Below, in pieces: positions 13,301-23,700 of a DNA stretch of 64,000 nt; position 1 is the first letter of the stretch, and each line of letters opens with the position of its first letter. The notes beneath the pieces are model-generated. The model searched no databases, was not told where the DNA came from, and worked only from the letters and a program-made list of their open reading frames with translations. Source of the DNA: Sweltsa coloradensis (lineage: Eukaryota; Arthropoda; Insecta; Plecoptera; Chloroperlidae); NCBI GenBank assembly GCA_024449915.1, contig JAMZAV010000800.1:391510-455509 (forward strand). The letters run 5' to 3'. Position numbers and translations under genes: made by a program.

Positions 13301-16016
13301 TTGATGGATGAGCTTTTTAATTCTAAAATGTTAATATTAATATAAAATAATAAAAACATAACACCACGGCCCATATAAAGCAATCATAAGGTCTGTTGTG
13401 ATCTTTGATTGTTTGTAACAAGGCTGTGAGTAAGGTATAAAATCTCTTGTGAAGTTTTCATACAAGGCTGTGAGAAAGATCTAAAATCTATATTTTCGTG
13501 CTATTTGGGCAGATTCTGACCAAACAGGTGGGGCTACAACGTTCATATTTCACATGTACAAATTACGATAATGGGTGATGTATTGACGTTTTGAAAGAAA
13601 AAGTTGAAAAAGTTAGCCAGAATCTATAGCAATAAAGGTTTTAATATTTAACACCTCAAAAATCTCAAATTAAAACCTTTATATCTATGGATTCTGGCAA
13701 ACTTTTTCAACTTTTTCTTTCAAAAGGCAATACATCACCATTACCTTAATGTGCATGTGAAATATGAACGTTGTAGGCTGTAGCCCCACCCGTTTGGTCA
13801 GAATCAGAAAAAAAAAACAGAAAAAAATAGTTAAAGTACGATATTTATGAGAAATATTTCTTCGATTGTACCCAAAAACGTGGCAAGTCTAAGTTCAGAG
13901 AATTTGAAGGACCCCTCAAATTTTCATCAAGATCGCATATGCTGTTTGCCCGGTAGAGAGCAAACAAACAGACAGAAAAAAAAAAACACCTGAGCGAAAT
14001 TTTTTGGGGGGTCGGTGAAATTAAGTCTTCGCTTCGCTCATCCAAAAATTATGACATTTCAAAGATTTTTTTACATATATTGCAGATAAACCCTCTCAAT
14101 TAAGGAAATTTAAAACTTTAAAAATGTTTTTGAAATAAAATTAACATTTATAAAGTCCAATTGGAAAGGGACTGTCCCAGCACTAGTAACTCGCAACTTT
14201 GATATTTTCAGAGCATATCAGGCTTCAAGTACTTGTTAGTGACGCCTGATCGGAGTATCGTCTATCCCTCGGTCGAGTACGTGAAAGCGGCAGTTTCGAA
14301 AGCTGGCGTTAAACAAGGCTTAAGTTCGGTGCCGGTTGTCGTCGACAGCACGTTTATTAAGGGCATCGACTTCACAGCTGCAAAGGTAATCCATTCATAA
14401 GTTATCAAACTCGTACATAATTTACAGTTCTATTATATGATTTTAATGGTAGAATTCACTCATGTGAGCGTGTAAAAGCGGCATTTTCGAAAGCTGGCAT
14501 AAAATAAGGCTAAAATAAAACCAAATTTGATTCCCTGCACTTTTTTTTTTAGTTTTTGTCCTAATACCATCACAATACAGTCCCTTATTATAAAATGCAA
14601 GTATGATATTGATATAGGCCCATTATGTACAAATCTCAAAAATATTTCTTAATAATACTGTACTAATTAATATTGGATAGTGGATACAAAACTGTGCAAG
14701 TTATACAAAAGGCATCTGCACAAGTAACCACTGTTTCTATAGTCACAAACAATTACAATGCTCTATGCAATTTTAAGATTAACCATTGTACTGGTATGTA
14801 CAGAGAAGATTTTACAAAACATTATAGTGCATGTATCCCAATTGAATATATTATGTCTATGAAGTGTGCCAAAACAAAATTACATCACTTGTGCTGACGT
14901 ACCATAACAATAACATCATAATAATGTGATGAATTAGTTGGACTATTCACTGCTATTTTAAATAAAGAAAAACTATGTAGGTACGATATTTCGAAGACTA
15001 TTCAGTCCTCTTCATTGAATCATCATTGAAATGTCTTAAATAACTATCATAACAGACTCATATGAGTACTCATTGTGGGACGTTTTATTTTCAACTTTTG
15101 AAATTTGAAATCGATAACCATAACAATAAATATGTATCTTATTTAGAATAATCCTCAAACAATTACTATGGTGTGACAAGGGGACTAAATTATGTTATAA
15201 AATGCATTGTATTGCTTAAATTTTTCTCAGCTATAGGCAGGGTTTATTAATTATTTTCTTGTCATAAATAATGAGATTTGAACATAATAAAAACTGCTAT
15301 TAAATTAATTTCTAAGACAGAAAAATGTGGTATCTTATTTCAGGGTGTCAAGATGTTAATGGAAGACTTTGCAAACAGAAACCAGCTGATTATATTCTTC
15401 AATCTGAAGCCGAGTATAATGAAGAGTTTTCACGCAGTGAAACCGAAAGACCTCAAGTCTTGCACCACTCTTCAGGAGCTCGATGATTTACTGCGAGGTA
15501 GGTAAATATCGAGATTTCAGATTACTGCAAAGTGCACACACTAGGTAGGATAGGTTGGACACATTATATTATTGGATGCTTTATTATATGTAGGTATTTA
15601 TCTGTGAAAACTCATATTAACCCACAAGTGTAGTAAGTAGTAACTATAAGTAACTAAGGCTGACCACTTAAAAAATAAATAATGAGACCACAATTTACAA
15701 CATTACAAAGATATATACAAATCATCGTCAAATATACAAACAAATAATAATAAAATTACGTAATACAGTAAACAAAGTTGAGAAACAATAATGTTAATGT
15801 AAAAAAATTGCAAAAAAATAAGTAAACCAAAGTTTTGCAAAACCTATTGAAAAGACAAAAGGGATGATTAGTAGGCATGAAGGCAGGCAACAAGAAGTTA
15901 TTTTTTATACTTAGTTGCTTTGTGATGAAGACTTTTAAGGGACATATGGTAATCATTATTATTTATTTGCAGAACATTCGAGCAAGCCTTATGGACCGCT
16001 TTCAAAACCCAAATAA
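4993..16016 (+). CDS. SLC26A11: SLC26A11-like sodium-independent sulfate/anion transporter (5' partial, 9 exons)
   Basis: The joined exons are 4993-5217, 6034-6211, 7094-7258, 8017-8178, 9394-9534, 10385-10530, 14212-14385, 15344-15497 and 15973-16016. They total 1389 nt, or 462 residues plus TAA. Every junction is GT..AG and the frame holds across all of them. The family moves sulfate and other anions across plasma or lysosomal membranes. Visible hallmarks are GFIIDFISGPV, IDATQEMLAIG, PITGALSR, FYIPKATLASVIIMAV and KIDLIPAFITF, in the order found in human SLC26A11. A C-terminal STAS domain follows (about the last 125 residues, including KGIDFTAAKGVKML). The N-terminal ~130-150 residues (first membrane helices) must lie upstream of the window. 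The family assignment is firm; the exact orthologue rests on memory of the human protein. Confidence 0.9.
5173..5414 (+). repeat. Tandem triplication of an exon 3' end plus its splice donor
   Basis: The units are 5173-5260 (88 bp), 5261-5350 (90 bp) and 5351-5414 (partial). Each carries the last 45 coding bases of exon a (GCGGTGCTGGGGGTCTGCTG onward), the donor AGG/GTAAAT and the first bases of the intron. The copies differ by one substitution (CAGTACTC or CAGTTCTC) and one TA indel, so the duplication is recent. Reading through the first donor meets TAA within five codons, so only the first donor yields the full protein. Confidence 0.92.
5412..5899. mobile_element. Probable hAT-like remnant with iterated AGTAACTTTT words, containing a SINE tail
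   Basis: The ends are CAGTGTTGACTAGTAAC and the complement-like CTTACGCAGGACTG, and the sub-terminal regions are full of GTAAC/GTTAC words in both orientations. The interior (about 5495-5570) holds the CCACTGAAAATCAGTTATAT...TTTATTTATTT SINE tail. The left boundary truncates the third copy of the exon-donor duplication, so insertion followed the triplication. No clean 8-bp target duplication was found. Confidence 0.45.
6034..6211 (+). CDS. SLC26A11: SLC26A11-like exon b (59 codons + 1 nt)
   Basis: The acceptor TTCTCGGCAG precedes GAGTTACAG and the donor is ACAG/GTGAGA. The exon encodes ELQQIPIGPKN, a charged loop, then the helix IARNIVVVVSCGTMAYLF and GHEPFRLTG, aligned with human ATTARNALVVSF...GYQPFILTG. 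The final Gly codon is split. Confidence 0.88.
6504..6610 (+). mobile_element. tRNA-derived SINE (third family)
   Basis: A tRNA-like head GGTGGTCTAGTTGGCTAAGG with B-box GGTTCGAACCCC is followed by GGGATGGATTTTGTAATTTC and TGGATTGTATTAAA. A diverged copy with the same tail is at about 29880-29966. The ends of the head do not pair as an acceptor stem, so this is not a tRNA gene. Confidence 0.65.
7094..7258 (+). CDS. SLC26A11: SLC26A11-like exon c (165 nt, phase 1/1)
   Basis: The acceptor is TGTTCTCAG/GGTACG and the donor is AACCA/GTAGGC. The exon encodes YVKPGLPPFQPPPFS, which matches the human GLPPVRIPPFS loop, a glycosylation sequon NRT, and the helix SGTFVLAILAIVTNIATAKA. At the position where human SLC26A11 reads ESIAVAKA this protein reads TNIATAKA, so the acidic residue is missing. 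Confidence 0.88.
7313..7385. repeat. TTA/ATT microsatellite
   Basis: An almost pure run of TTA trinucleotides lies in the intron after exon c. It creates a spurious tyrosine-rich open frame when read through. Confidence 0.95.
8017..8178 (+). CDS. SLC26A11: SLC26A11-like exon d (162 nt, phase 1/1)
   Basis: The acceptor is ATGTTTTCAG/CCGGCG and the donor is ACTG/GTTAGC. The exon encodes ATIDATQEMLAIGVTNILAS then MPITGALSRGAINN, matching human RIDANQELLAIGLTNMLGS and YPVTGSFGRTAVN. The SR dipeptide corresponds to the conserved arginine at the anion site of SLC26 proteins (family knowledge). Confidence 0.92.
8379..8475. repeat. Tandem duplication, 50-bp period, in intron
   Basis: GTAACCCGGCACCTCCACCA through CAATCCCAACAGTG is present twice (8379-8425 and 8429-8475) with no substitutions that I can see. 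It shares CCGGCACCTCCACC with the duplicated unit at 441-840. Confidence 0.9.
8486..8535 (+). repeat. Dispersed repeat end shared with 55585-55622
   Basis: AAGGGCTGGGTGTAGTAGAT, preceded by ACCAG.AGTAAAT, occurs here and again just upstream of the RPS10 promoter on the same strand. It marks two copies of an unidentified element. Confidence 0.6.
9394..9534 (+). CDS. SLC26A11: SLC26A11-like exon e (141 nt, phase 1/1)
   Basis: The acceptor is TTGATTTTAG/GGGCAA and the donor is AAAA/GTAAGC. The exon encodes AIVLIAIAYLTPYFFYIPKA followed by TLASVIIMAVIAMVEYQVVK, matching human YLTSLFYYIPKSALAAVIIMAV. This is the most conserved part of the membrane domain visible here. Confidence 0.93.
10385..10530 (+). 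CDS. SLC26A11: SLC26A11-like exon f (146 nt, phase 1/0)
   Basis: The acceptor is TTTGTGTTGCAG/AAATCG and the donor is ACA/GTGAGT. The exon encodes IDLIPAFITFFSCLFIRLEV and GLILGIGVNTLYLLHNTARP, the last helices before the cytosolic STAS domain, matching LDLLPLCVTF and LLMLLHSAARP in human. Confidence 0.93.
11637..12136. mobile_element. Foldback MITE, ~500-bp imperfect palindrome
   Basis: The left arm (about 11637-11865) is the inverse of the right arm (about 11895-12136). Shared words include GCTGAATGAAAGAG, GACAATAGTGT.GCC, CACATCTAGTGCAAAAT and GAAATAACAGTT. It has no open frame of note and lies in the large intron between exons f and g. Confidence 0.75.
12446..13182. mobile_element. Non-autonomous element with TA-flanked inverted termini
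   Basis: GGGAACCTAAGTT at the left and AACTTAGGTTCCC-like ACTTAGGTTCCC at the right are inverted, each bordered outside by TA. A TA duplication is typical of Tc1/mariner-type integration, but no transposase is seen in the 737 bp. Confidence 0.65.
13267..14041 (+). mobile_element. Family A element, copy 2
   Basis: The left end is diverged (CTAGGAAGCTTCGCAAACGC, GCGTTGATGGATGAGC) and the right end is CTTCGCTTCGCTCATCC. The interior holds the family block with GACCAAACAGGTGGGGCTAC and its inverted partner CCGTTTGGTCAGAATC. Confidence 0.7.
14212..14385 (+). CDS. SLC26A11: SLC26A11-like exon g, first half of STAS (58 codons)
   Basis: The acceptor is GATATTTTCAG/AGCATA and the donor is GCAAAG/GTAATC. 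The exon encodes SISGFKYLLVTPDRSIVYPS, then a segment rich in A, V and K, and VPVVVDSTFIKGIDFTAAK. It begins the STAS domain with the usual beta-strand, strand-helix, strand pattern. Sequence similarity to human SLC26A11 is weaker here, which is common for this domain. Confidence 0.88.
15344..15497 (+). CDS. SLC26A11: SLC26A11-like exon h, second half of STAS (154 nt)
   Basis: The acceptor is TATTTCAG/GGTGTC. The exon encodes GVKMLMEDFANRNQLIIFFN, then LKPSIMKSFHAVKP and TTLQELDDLLR, matching LGELLQDFQKQGVALAFVGL and FSTLEEAEKHL in human. Two donors lie 4 bp apart: GAG/GTAGGT at 15498 and TAG/GTAAAT at 15502. Both join the next exon in an open frame. The first is preferred here because of its stronger donor and shorter tail. 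Confidence 0.85.
15973..16016 (+). CDS. SLC26A11: SLC26A11-like terminal exon i
   Basis: The acceptor is TTTATTTGCAG/AACATT. Joined to the first donor it encodes EHSSKPYGPLSKPK and stops at TAA 16014-16016. Joined to the second donor the frame instead runs RTFEQALWTAFKTQITSSPV and two more residues' worth of KPS to TAA at 16040-16042. A candidate poly(A) signal ATTAAA is at 16433-16438 and AATAAA at 17017-17022; I cannot tell which, if either, is used. Confidence 0.75.
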
Positions 16017-16154
16017 CTTCCAGTCCTGTTAAACCTTCGTAAATAAGCAATACAAGATGGTGGAACACGTGAGCAAAAAGGAAAGAGATGCAGGAAAAGA
16101 AGACAAGAACTGAGTCCCTACCAACAGTACGTTAAAACGAAAATTACTGGTATA

Positions 16155-16250
16155 CAATAATGTAGTACGGATGCACACGATAATCAGTATTATTGTTCGA
16201 TAATCGATATAAAGTAGCATTTCGATAATCAATAATAATAATACTAATAG
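16155..16250. mobile_element. hAT-like terminal fragment with GATAATCGATA repeats
   Basis: GGATGCACACGATAATC is followed by several TTCGATAATC words. It resembles the TGCATCCCTA terminus at 53745-53862 read in reverse, and the ATCGATTATCGAT sub-terminal repeats of the complete element at 37422-38267. Only one end is seen. Confidence 0.45.
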
Positions 16251-16550
16251 TAATCAAAACTCATTCATTCACTCATCATAATAATGGTTATCGTTGCATG
16301 ATGCACTACATGGGCAAAAGTGTACAATGCCATTTGTTCTAAGCAGTAACCAACGTTAAGTGACATTGTATGTAACACGGTGTCAGTTCAGATTATCAAT
16401 GGAAGCAGAAATAGAAAAGATTGCATGCTAACATTAAAAAATTAACATGAACCCAAAAGTATTAATTTGGCTTTCTTATTATGATGGTTCATGATAAAAA
16501 AAAAAACTATTAATATTCTGATCTCACTAAATAAGTTTCTACCAGCATTA

Positions 16551-16800
16551 AGCGGACGTTACACTGGGAAGTGAAAAGAAAAAGTGAAAGAGAAAAAGTA
16601 ACTTTTTAGAAGTAGAGTTAGCATGTAGCTTCACTAGTCGAACAATGTCCGACTAGTTCGGAAACTTTTTACTTTTTACTTTTCGACTTCCCAGTGTAAC
16701 AGCAACGGGAAAAGTCCCGTAAGCTACATGTTAACTCTACTTCTAAAAAGCTACTTTTTCTCTTCACTTTTTCTTTTCACTTCCCAGTGTAACGTCCGCT
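16551..16800. mobile_element. MITE, 250 bp, TTA target duplication
   Basis: The near-perfect inverted termini of about 90 bp begin AGCGGACGTTACACTGGGAA. TTA flanks both ends (16548-16550 and 16801-16803). A 3-bp TTA duplication fits PIF/Harbinger-type integration. The interior repeats AAAAGTAACTTTTTAGAAGT and its inverse. Confidence 0.85.
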
Positions 16801-17118
16801 TTAAAGTAAATGAAAACGAATGGGTAGGGTATTGGGTAATATATTAGTTTAAAGTTTATTTTGTTCTCTTGTTGGTATTTTAAATTCTTTATACTATTAT
16901 TGCTACCAACCTCATGCCAATGTTTCGGTGATCACTGATCATACTACATTTACGTAATGTGTCGTACTTTTCGCACAACTCTTAATATCTTCCAGTTCAT
17001 CAAAGTTTTTACTTAAAATAAAATGTTTTCATTTTTGGAAGCAGTTTTAATGACGGATATTGTTAGTTAAAGAGAGCCGTCATCAGTTTTGTGTGTTATT
17101 TCCAGGCGACAGTGCTGC

Positions 17119-17731
17119 AAGTGGCGGATCCAGGGGGGGGGGGCGGTAGGGGCGATCGCCCCCCCTTGATCCTTGAAAAGCTAAATTTTATTCTATAATG
17201 AATATGTTCAGCCACTAGAAATATCAATGTTTTTCAATGATGATTATTGCTTTTAGTCAATTCCTCACAGTTGCACAATATTATCGTAACACATCTATAA
17301 CTTCATAGGTTTTGAAGGTCTCATGAAAATTTCAGCACGATCAGAATAGCCATTTGACCGGTAGAGCGCGAGCCGCGAGCAGTCAGAAAAAAAGCACTTC
17401 AGCTTTTTTCTCAGGGGAGCGAAATTAAAGTCTTTACTACTCTCATCCAATAACATTTATTAAAACACTAATTTTGAAAATGTGAAGGTGTAGAAACACC
17501 CGAGCGATAGCGATTATAAAGGGACTTACCCTCCTCCAGGTCCTATTTTAGTGAGCAACTGCATATAAATTATATTGAAATATACCCTCTCTAAAGCCAT
17601 TAAAACTCGTTTTTGAAAAAAAAGGCCTCAAAAAAAAATTCAATGCGGGGCTATGCTGGGGGGGACCCCCCCCCCCCGTGTGGTGCGAGCTAAGTCGCCT
17701 CCCTCTTTGAGAGGTCCTGGATCCGCCCCTG
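17119..17731. mobile_element. hAT-like non-autonomous element (AGTGGCGGATCCAG family)
   Basis: The inverted termini AGTGGCGGATCCAGG and CCTGGATCCGCC are flanked by perfect 8-bp duplications AGTGCTGC (17111-17118 and 17732-17739). A long G run lies inside the left end and a C run inside the right end. The middle (about 17290-17455) contains a piece related to the right half of family A. A sister copy is at 30091-30706. Confidence 0.85.
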
Positions 17732-17739
17732 AGTGCTGC

Positions 17740-20700
17740 AATCCCTCAGCCGTGGCATTCTTATCTGAAAACAACTATATTATGAGCAATATTATTCACC
17801 TGTACAAGTGTTTGTTGCCTTATCAAGACTTATCCATGGTTGAACAGTACTTATACACTTTTCCATTAGTTACGCTACTGCGCTCCAGTGCACATTGAAT
17901 TTGATAAGTGTATTCTATTGGGACGTTTTGTAGGTACGAGCGCTTGTATTCCGATGGTGGTGCAACTACACTCTGAGAGCAGAGCACTAACCACTTGAGT
18001 AAGTATCTAATGAATTTGCTGGCTCACTGCTCCAAACACTTCTTAATCTACAATTGTCTAAGCATGTTAAATGTACGAAATTACTAAAATGCTTCAGTTG
18101 AGCCCACATTCAAGAGATACATGCCTTCAAGGCTACACAATTTACAAAAGAAAATATTTGAAAAAAATTGTATTAATAACGTATATCATTTTATTGTCAG
18201 ATAAGTTCTACAAAATGTCACAGGTTGAGGATTTTGAAGGTAGGTAATGCATTCATATTCAGTATGTCTACTTCAACAAAATCCTTAGAAGTTAATTTAG
18301 TTCCTTAAAATAGATGTGGTGCATGTAAAAATTTTCCTACCCTTCACCTATGCCATTTTACGTCAAGTTCAATCATTATTAAAGTGTTCTTTATAACACT
18401 TTTTAATAGAGTTTAATATTTCGGAAATTTCCAGCTCTCTTCGAATGGCAATAAAAAGTAGTTTAATTAAGGGAGTTGAAAATTCCCGAAATATAGCACT
18501 CAATTCTATCTTAAAATGTCATAAAGAACAAGTAAAAGTCTAAAAAATGTATTTCAATAAACCTAACTGTTCTAACAACCTTAGCTTTAATAATATTAAC
18601 AGCAACTGTTGCCGATTTTGAACGATATTGTTGGTGTTTTCATAATTCAAAATCAATGTAGGTCTACAGCATGTAGAAAAACAAAGAAGTACTCACCTAA
18701 TGAAAACTACAGAGATTAGTTAAATTAAAAAAGGATGAGATGCTAGATTTGATAACTGAAATGTAAAGTTTTAAACAACCAAAACAAATAATTACCTGTT
18801 TCCCAATGTTGTTTCTCATTTTACAGGCTGAATCGACTAATGTCAATTTGTATTATGTATGGTGAAATACGTTTGCCTTCATTTTCAATACATATACTAT
18901 TTCTTATGATATTCAACGTCTAAACCGTGTTCAATTAATAGGATATTCTAGTTACTCTTTCGAATAACCCCTTTTTGTACTAGTTTACCATTAGGGAGCT
19001 ACACAATATGCACTCTTGCCATCATCTTATCACCATTCCGAGACGATAATTTCTAAGTCACTTTGACTGTATCATTATAAGAAAATAATTTTGTGTCGGA
19101 GCTGCTAAGCAAATGAGAAAATGTGCCATAATATTAATTGAAACTGAGTTCGTTAAGTGAATTGTAAAAAGTGAGAAACGACCAGCACACAAACAAATAT
19201 GATAGCGAACCACTGTCTCGAAGAGTTTTGCTCAAAATACAATGTTAAAAAATAATAATTGCCAATATTGCATGACTTTTTTTAAGCCTGAACAGGTACT
19301 AAAATATTTCTTCATTCGACCGGTATCTACTTAATTTTTAGTTTTTTACATTAGTTTGCTATTGCATAGATCTAGGAGATGAGGCCTAAATGGCTTGAAT
19401 AATTGAACTAGGAACACAAATGAACATGTCCCGGAGGGGGGGGGGGGGTTACAGGACAGCTTACCTTAAAAACGTAAGGGAGGTCGCAACAGACACAAAC
19501 AGACGATAGATTTAACATTATGTATGTCTATTTTACGAAACCATTATTGTAGAAACTCTTAGCTGTGATCTTTTAATAACATCCCTCAACTTGGATAGTT
19601 ATTTGTTTTATTTGTATATTTGGTTCTTATTGAGCATGTCCAATAATATACCACAAATAATGCATATACTATAGAGGCACAATGTGTTTGTGTGTACTTT
19701 ATTCTGGTTGATGATGTACGGCACAGAGCAAAACTGCAGCACTTGTTCTCAATCACCAACAATGCTTGAGGGGGCCACGGATTACCAAAGGCTACACACG
19801 AGCAACACAAAATACAGAAAGCAATTTGTAAATTAAATGATCCCTCTAAATACAATGTAAGCGACACCCATGATAATGTACAACATGGGCATGAAATGTG
19901 AACCTAGTCATGTGAAAAAAGTTAAAACGTACATACATCAAGGTTGAACGGGACAAAATGTCGAAAGGTATGGGTAGGGGGAACAGGGGTCCTATCTCGA
20001 CAGGGTACCTAACAAGAAAACACATGATGACATGAATAATGCCAATTGTGGGCATATGAAAAGAAGACAGTATTTATGTTCATAACCCTAACCGTCGAGT
20101 GGTTGCTTTGACAGACATTCACTTTGCTATACAATCATAAATAACACGACACGTAATGTAGAACTCATAACATCTAAGCTACCGGTACTAAGACAATACC
20201 TAGGTGACACACACCATATCCTAGTTAGTTTGGCTTTTTAGAGAACATGCTGTAGTTGTACTACGTACATCTTGGGCTTTATAATTCCAGATTCCTGATT
20301 ACGATTGGTAAATTTAAGTGTCACTGCCAAGAAAATTAAAACAGGGTATATCATTAAGTATGGCATACTGTATTTGATAATCATGAAATATGTAAATCAA
20401 CATAAATGTGGTTGGATAGGCAATAGATTTTAAGAGAATCAGAAAAAAATGTTGCAAAATACCGAAATAGGTTTTTTAAACCAAAAGTGGAAAAAAAGTA
20501 AAATTGGCAACAGAGGCCAAAAGTGCCATCTTGGATTGTGAATTTAGGTAATACCAACCCTATTGGGGGAACAACTTAATGACAAAACTTTTCTGATAAT
20601 TTGTAAAGTGGTCCGTTAGTACCGGTGCAGTACCAGTAATGATTAGCTTGAAGTCTTGAACGTAGGCATGGAAACAAATTAGTACTTGAACAAACATTTC

Positions 20701-23700
20701 AGAACAAGGTATCGTCATTGGAATAATCTAGAAGAGCAAAGCAAGGTGCAGTATATCTAGTAGGGATGACATCAGGTACCCACCGACCCGGGTTTCCCAA
20801 ATACAAACATAACCCACATCTTTTCCGGAGATTAAATTTTAAATCTTGTCTGGGTAAGTTTGTTACATCGATCAATGAACACCAAAAACTAAAAACTGAA
20901 GCTAAAAAATTAAAAAAATTAATGGCCCTGATGGTATTGGGTAGCTTCCATATACGTAAATGTGAAAGGTTTTAGTTTGTGGATATGCTAGTCAGGACTA
21001 TAGACGAGACTCCCGACTGAGTTTTTTTTTATTTGAAGGGTTACATTAAAGCATAGCCAAATACATAATACAATACAATCGGATGAACAAGTACAAGGCT
21101 TTTCTTAACCCACAGTTCAAATCATTGTTTCACTGTTGTACAGTATTGCTAACTTTGCTAGTAGCCTGTACGAAACAGTGCAGGTTCCCCAAATCCAAAA
21201 GGGGCTGGAACCAAATTCATATTTTCTTACCAGATGTCATCCCCCAAAGAGGAATATAGAACACAATACGTACTTAACAATACCTAGTCCCTCATGTTGA
21301 ATTACAAGCAACTTAATACAGTTATAAGGAACTTAAAAGTCTTATTGATCTTGAATCTTACATACAGTAACCCGAGGAAGAAGTGTGTATATTATATTTT
21401 AATAAGAAAGTGACCATGGTCAAGGTTTGATGATTCAATTAAAAAATAACCCCTGCTAATTATGTACCTTTGGGCACTCTTTTCTGCTCCCCATGACTGC
21501 AGACAAGTGTCATTTAAAAATTACATTAAAATTATAATTTTGTATCATGTGGGCATTGCTCAAAATTTTATTTATGACAAGTCTTGTATGAATATTGTTG
21601 TTATCTTCTACTGTCAAGTAGCAAAGTGATAAGTTAGACTTAAAACTAAAAAAAAAAAAAGTTTGGCTGCATAGCCAAAAGCTAAATGGTGAAATAAATA
21701 AATAAAATAAATAATGCTTTTTAAACAGCTCAACTAGTCTAGTTACAGAGTATGTTTCCATGTACTGGGATAATACCATATATACGAAAATTGAAAATGG
21801 TTCGGGACTGCAAAATTAATGCATAAGAGTGCCACAGATCTATTGTCAAGTTGTGTCATTAAAAAAACATTACCCAACACTCTTAAAAATGTGTTAGCCT
21901 TCCTTAAACTGTTGAGAATGAAGTTTCAATTATTGTTGTACAAATTTGAATGTTAATGGAATAATGGTACCCTGCAAAAAGTACTGTGTTAAATTTTAAG
22001 ATACCTAGTAGTACATATAATTATGGCCATGTGTGTTGTAGCCAATAAACTAGGTATTGTTGTTAATATACATGTTATGCTCAGTAGTCGCTACTCACAA
22101 TCTTGTCTGTGTAGTGTGTAGTGAACTTCTGAATGCTCAGACAAATTAATGTTGAGTTCAAAAAGAAAATTTAATTTTTAAGGTCTCCTAATTATGCTCA
22201 ACAGCTCAAGGCTTAATGAAAATTGAGAATTGCAATTTGTAAAATGTTCTTTTAATGTTAGAAGTTTATTTAAGTTACCAAACTACAGAGTTTAAGAACA
22301 AAAGAGTTAAACTACGGTTTAAACATTATTGAAACATTTTAAAAAGAGAAAAGCAAGATTGTTTGGTTTGGTACTATGTAGGGCCTACTGGTTAGGTAAG
22401 TGTAGTCCAGTAATTAATATTCGATTAGTAGAGATTGCGATTCCTATTTCCTTGCAGCCTATTACTATTGTAACTGGTTACAGCTACCACCCTATAGTGC
22501 TAGGTCCAGCTATGTTAGTAGCAAACTCCAAATAGACTGTGATTCTAACCTTCTCAATGTACAGTACTACCTACCTAAAATAAGTATTGTTAAATTTAGA
22601 ATAGTACTGTATATTTGCATTACAATGTTGGCATTCTTTAAAAGTAAACCAAATTTATTACCTAACCTAATAGTACTAGAAATGAAAGTGCGTCTGCACG
22701 CCAGAGCATTCCGAGCCATGCTCAACAACGGCAACATAGGTGGAGACTAACTAAAATCTGAATGATATCCATATTCCATACGGATACCCATAACAAATTA
22801 TGTTAAATTAGCTTATTTGTTTTTTCGGGCACGCCAACTGTTAGGTCATTGTGCTAATAGTAAGTCACTTTGCCATACAGTATGTGGAAATGTAAGTCAG
22901 GGCGGAATGTCGAGATAACCTTCACTTAAAGAAATTCTATGTATCAACAGGTGTTCAATGGCAGAATTTTAGCCATTTCCACTTTTGACAACAATATCAT
23001 GCACAAAAGTTATTTTTTTCATAACCATCTAGATAAAATGTTTTGTTAAACTCAATTGAGAATGTTATGTACTATATAGTGGCACAAAATAAGCAATACA
23101 GAGTAGGTTTATTTCATTTGAATAAAATCCTTCAGAACATAACAAACAAGATCAGCAATACCGTAACTATTACTGTTATGTAGGTACATAACAGTACAAT
23201 AAATGTTTTAACATTATATAAGCTTTGCAATGCATAAACGTTCATCATTCACAATGCTATGTATATTGGTTCAGCATTGTATAACCAAACCAACTAGTAT
23301 GTGGATATTACAGTTTCAACTAAAGAAATGGAATGAGCCATGAACATGATGTAATTGTAAGGAGAATTTAAATACATTTGTACTGTGATGCCATTACACT
23401 TACAATGTAAGTACTAGTTCAATTCGTCTCCCAGGCTTAGTTATTGGGGCATATTCATTACCAAGCTGAAACAAATTACCAATTAAATTATTAGCAACAA
23501 AATATTTTACTACTGAATCTTGAAACCTGCATTAATATTATTATAATTAAGGTGTGGTAGAGTATGACAAAAAATCTTATCAGGGTGTTCTTGGCTGGCC
23601 AAGCGTCACGATTTCGAGGTAAAAAACTGGTCGAGTTCATGGTTACAAAGTTCATGACGACTGACGAGCATTGTAGCCGAGTACATAGGTAACAAGGGGT

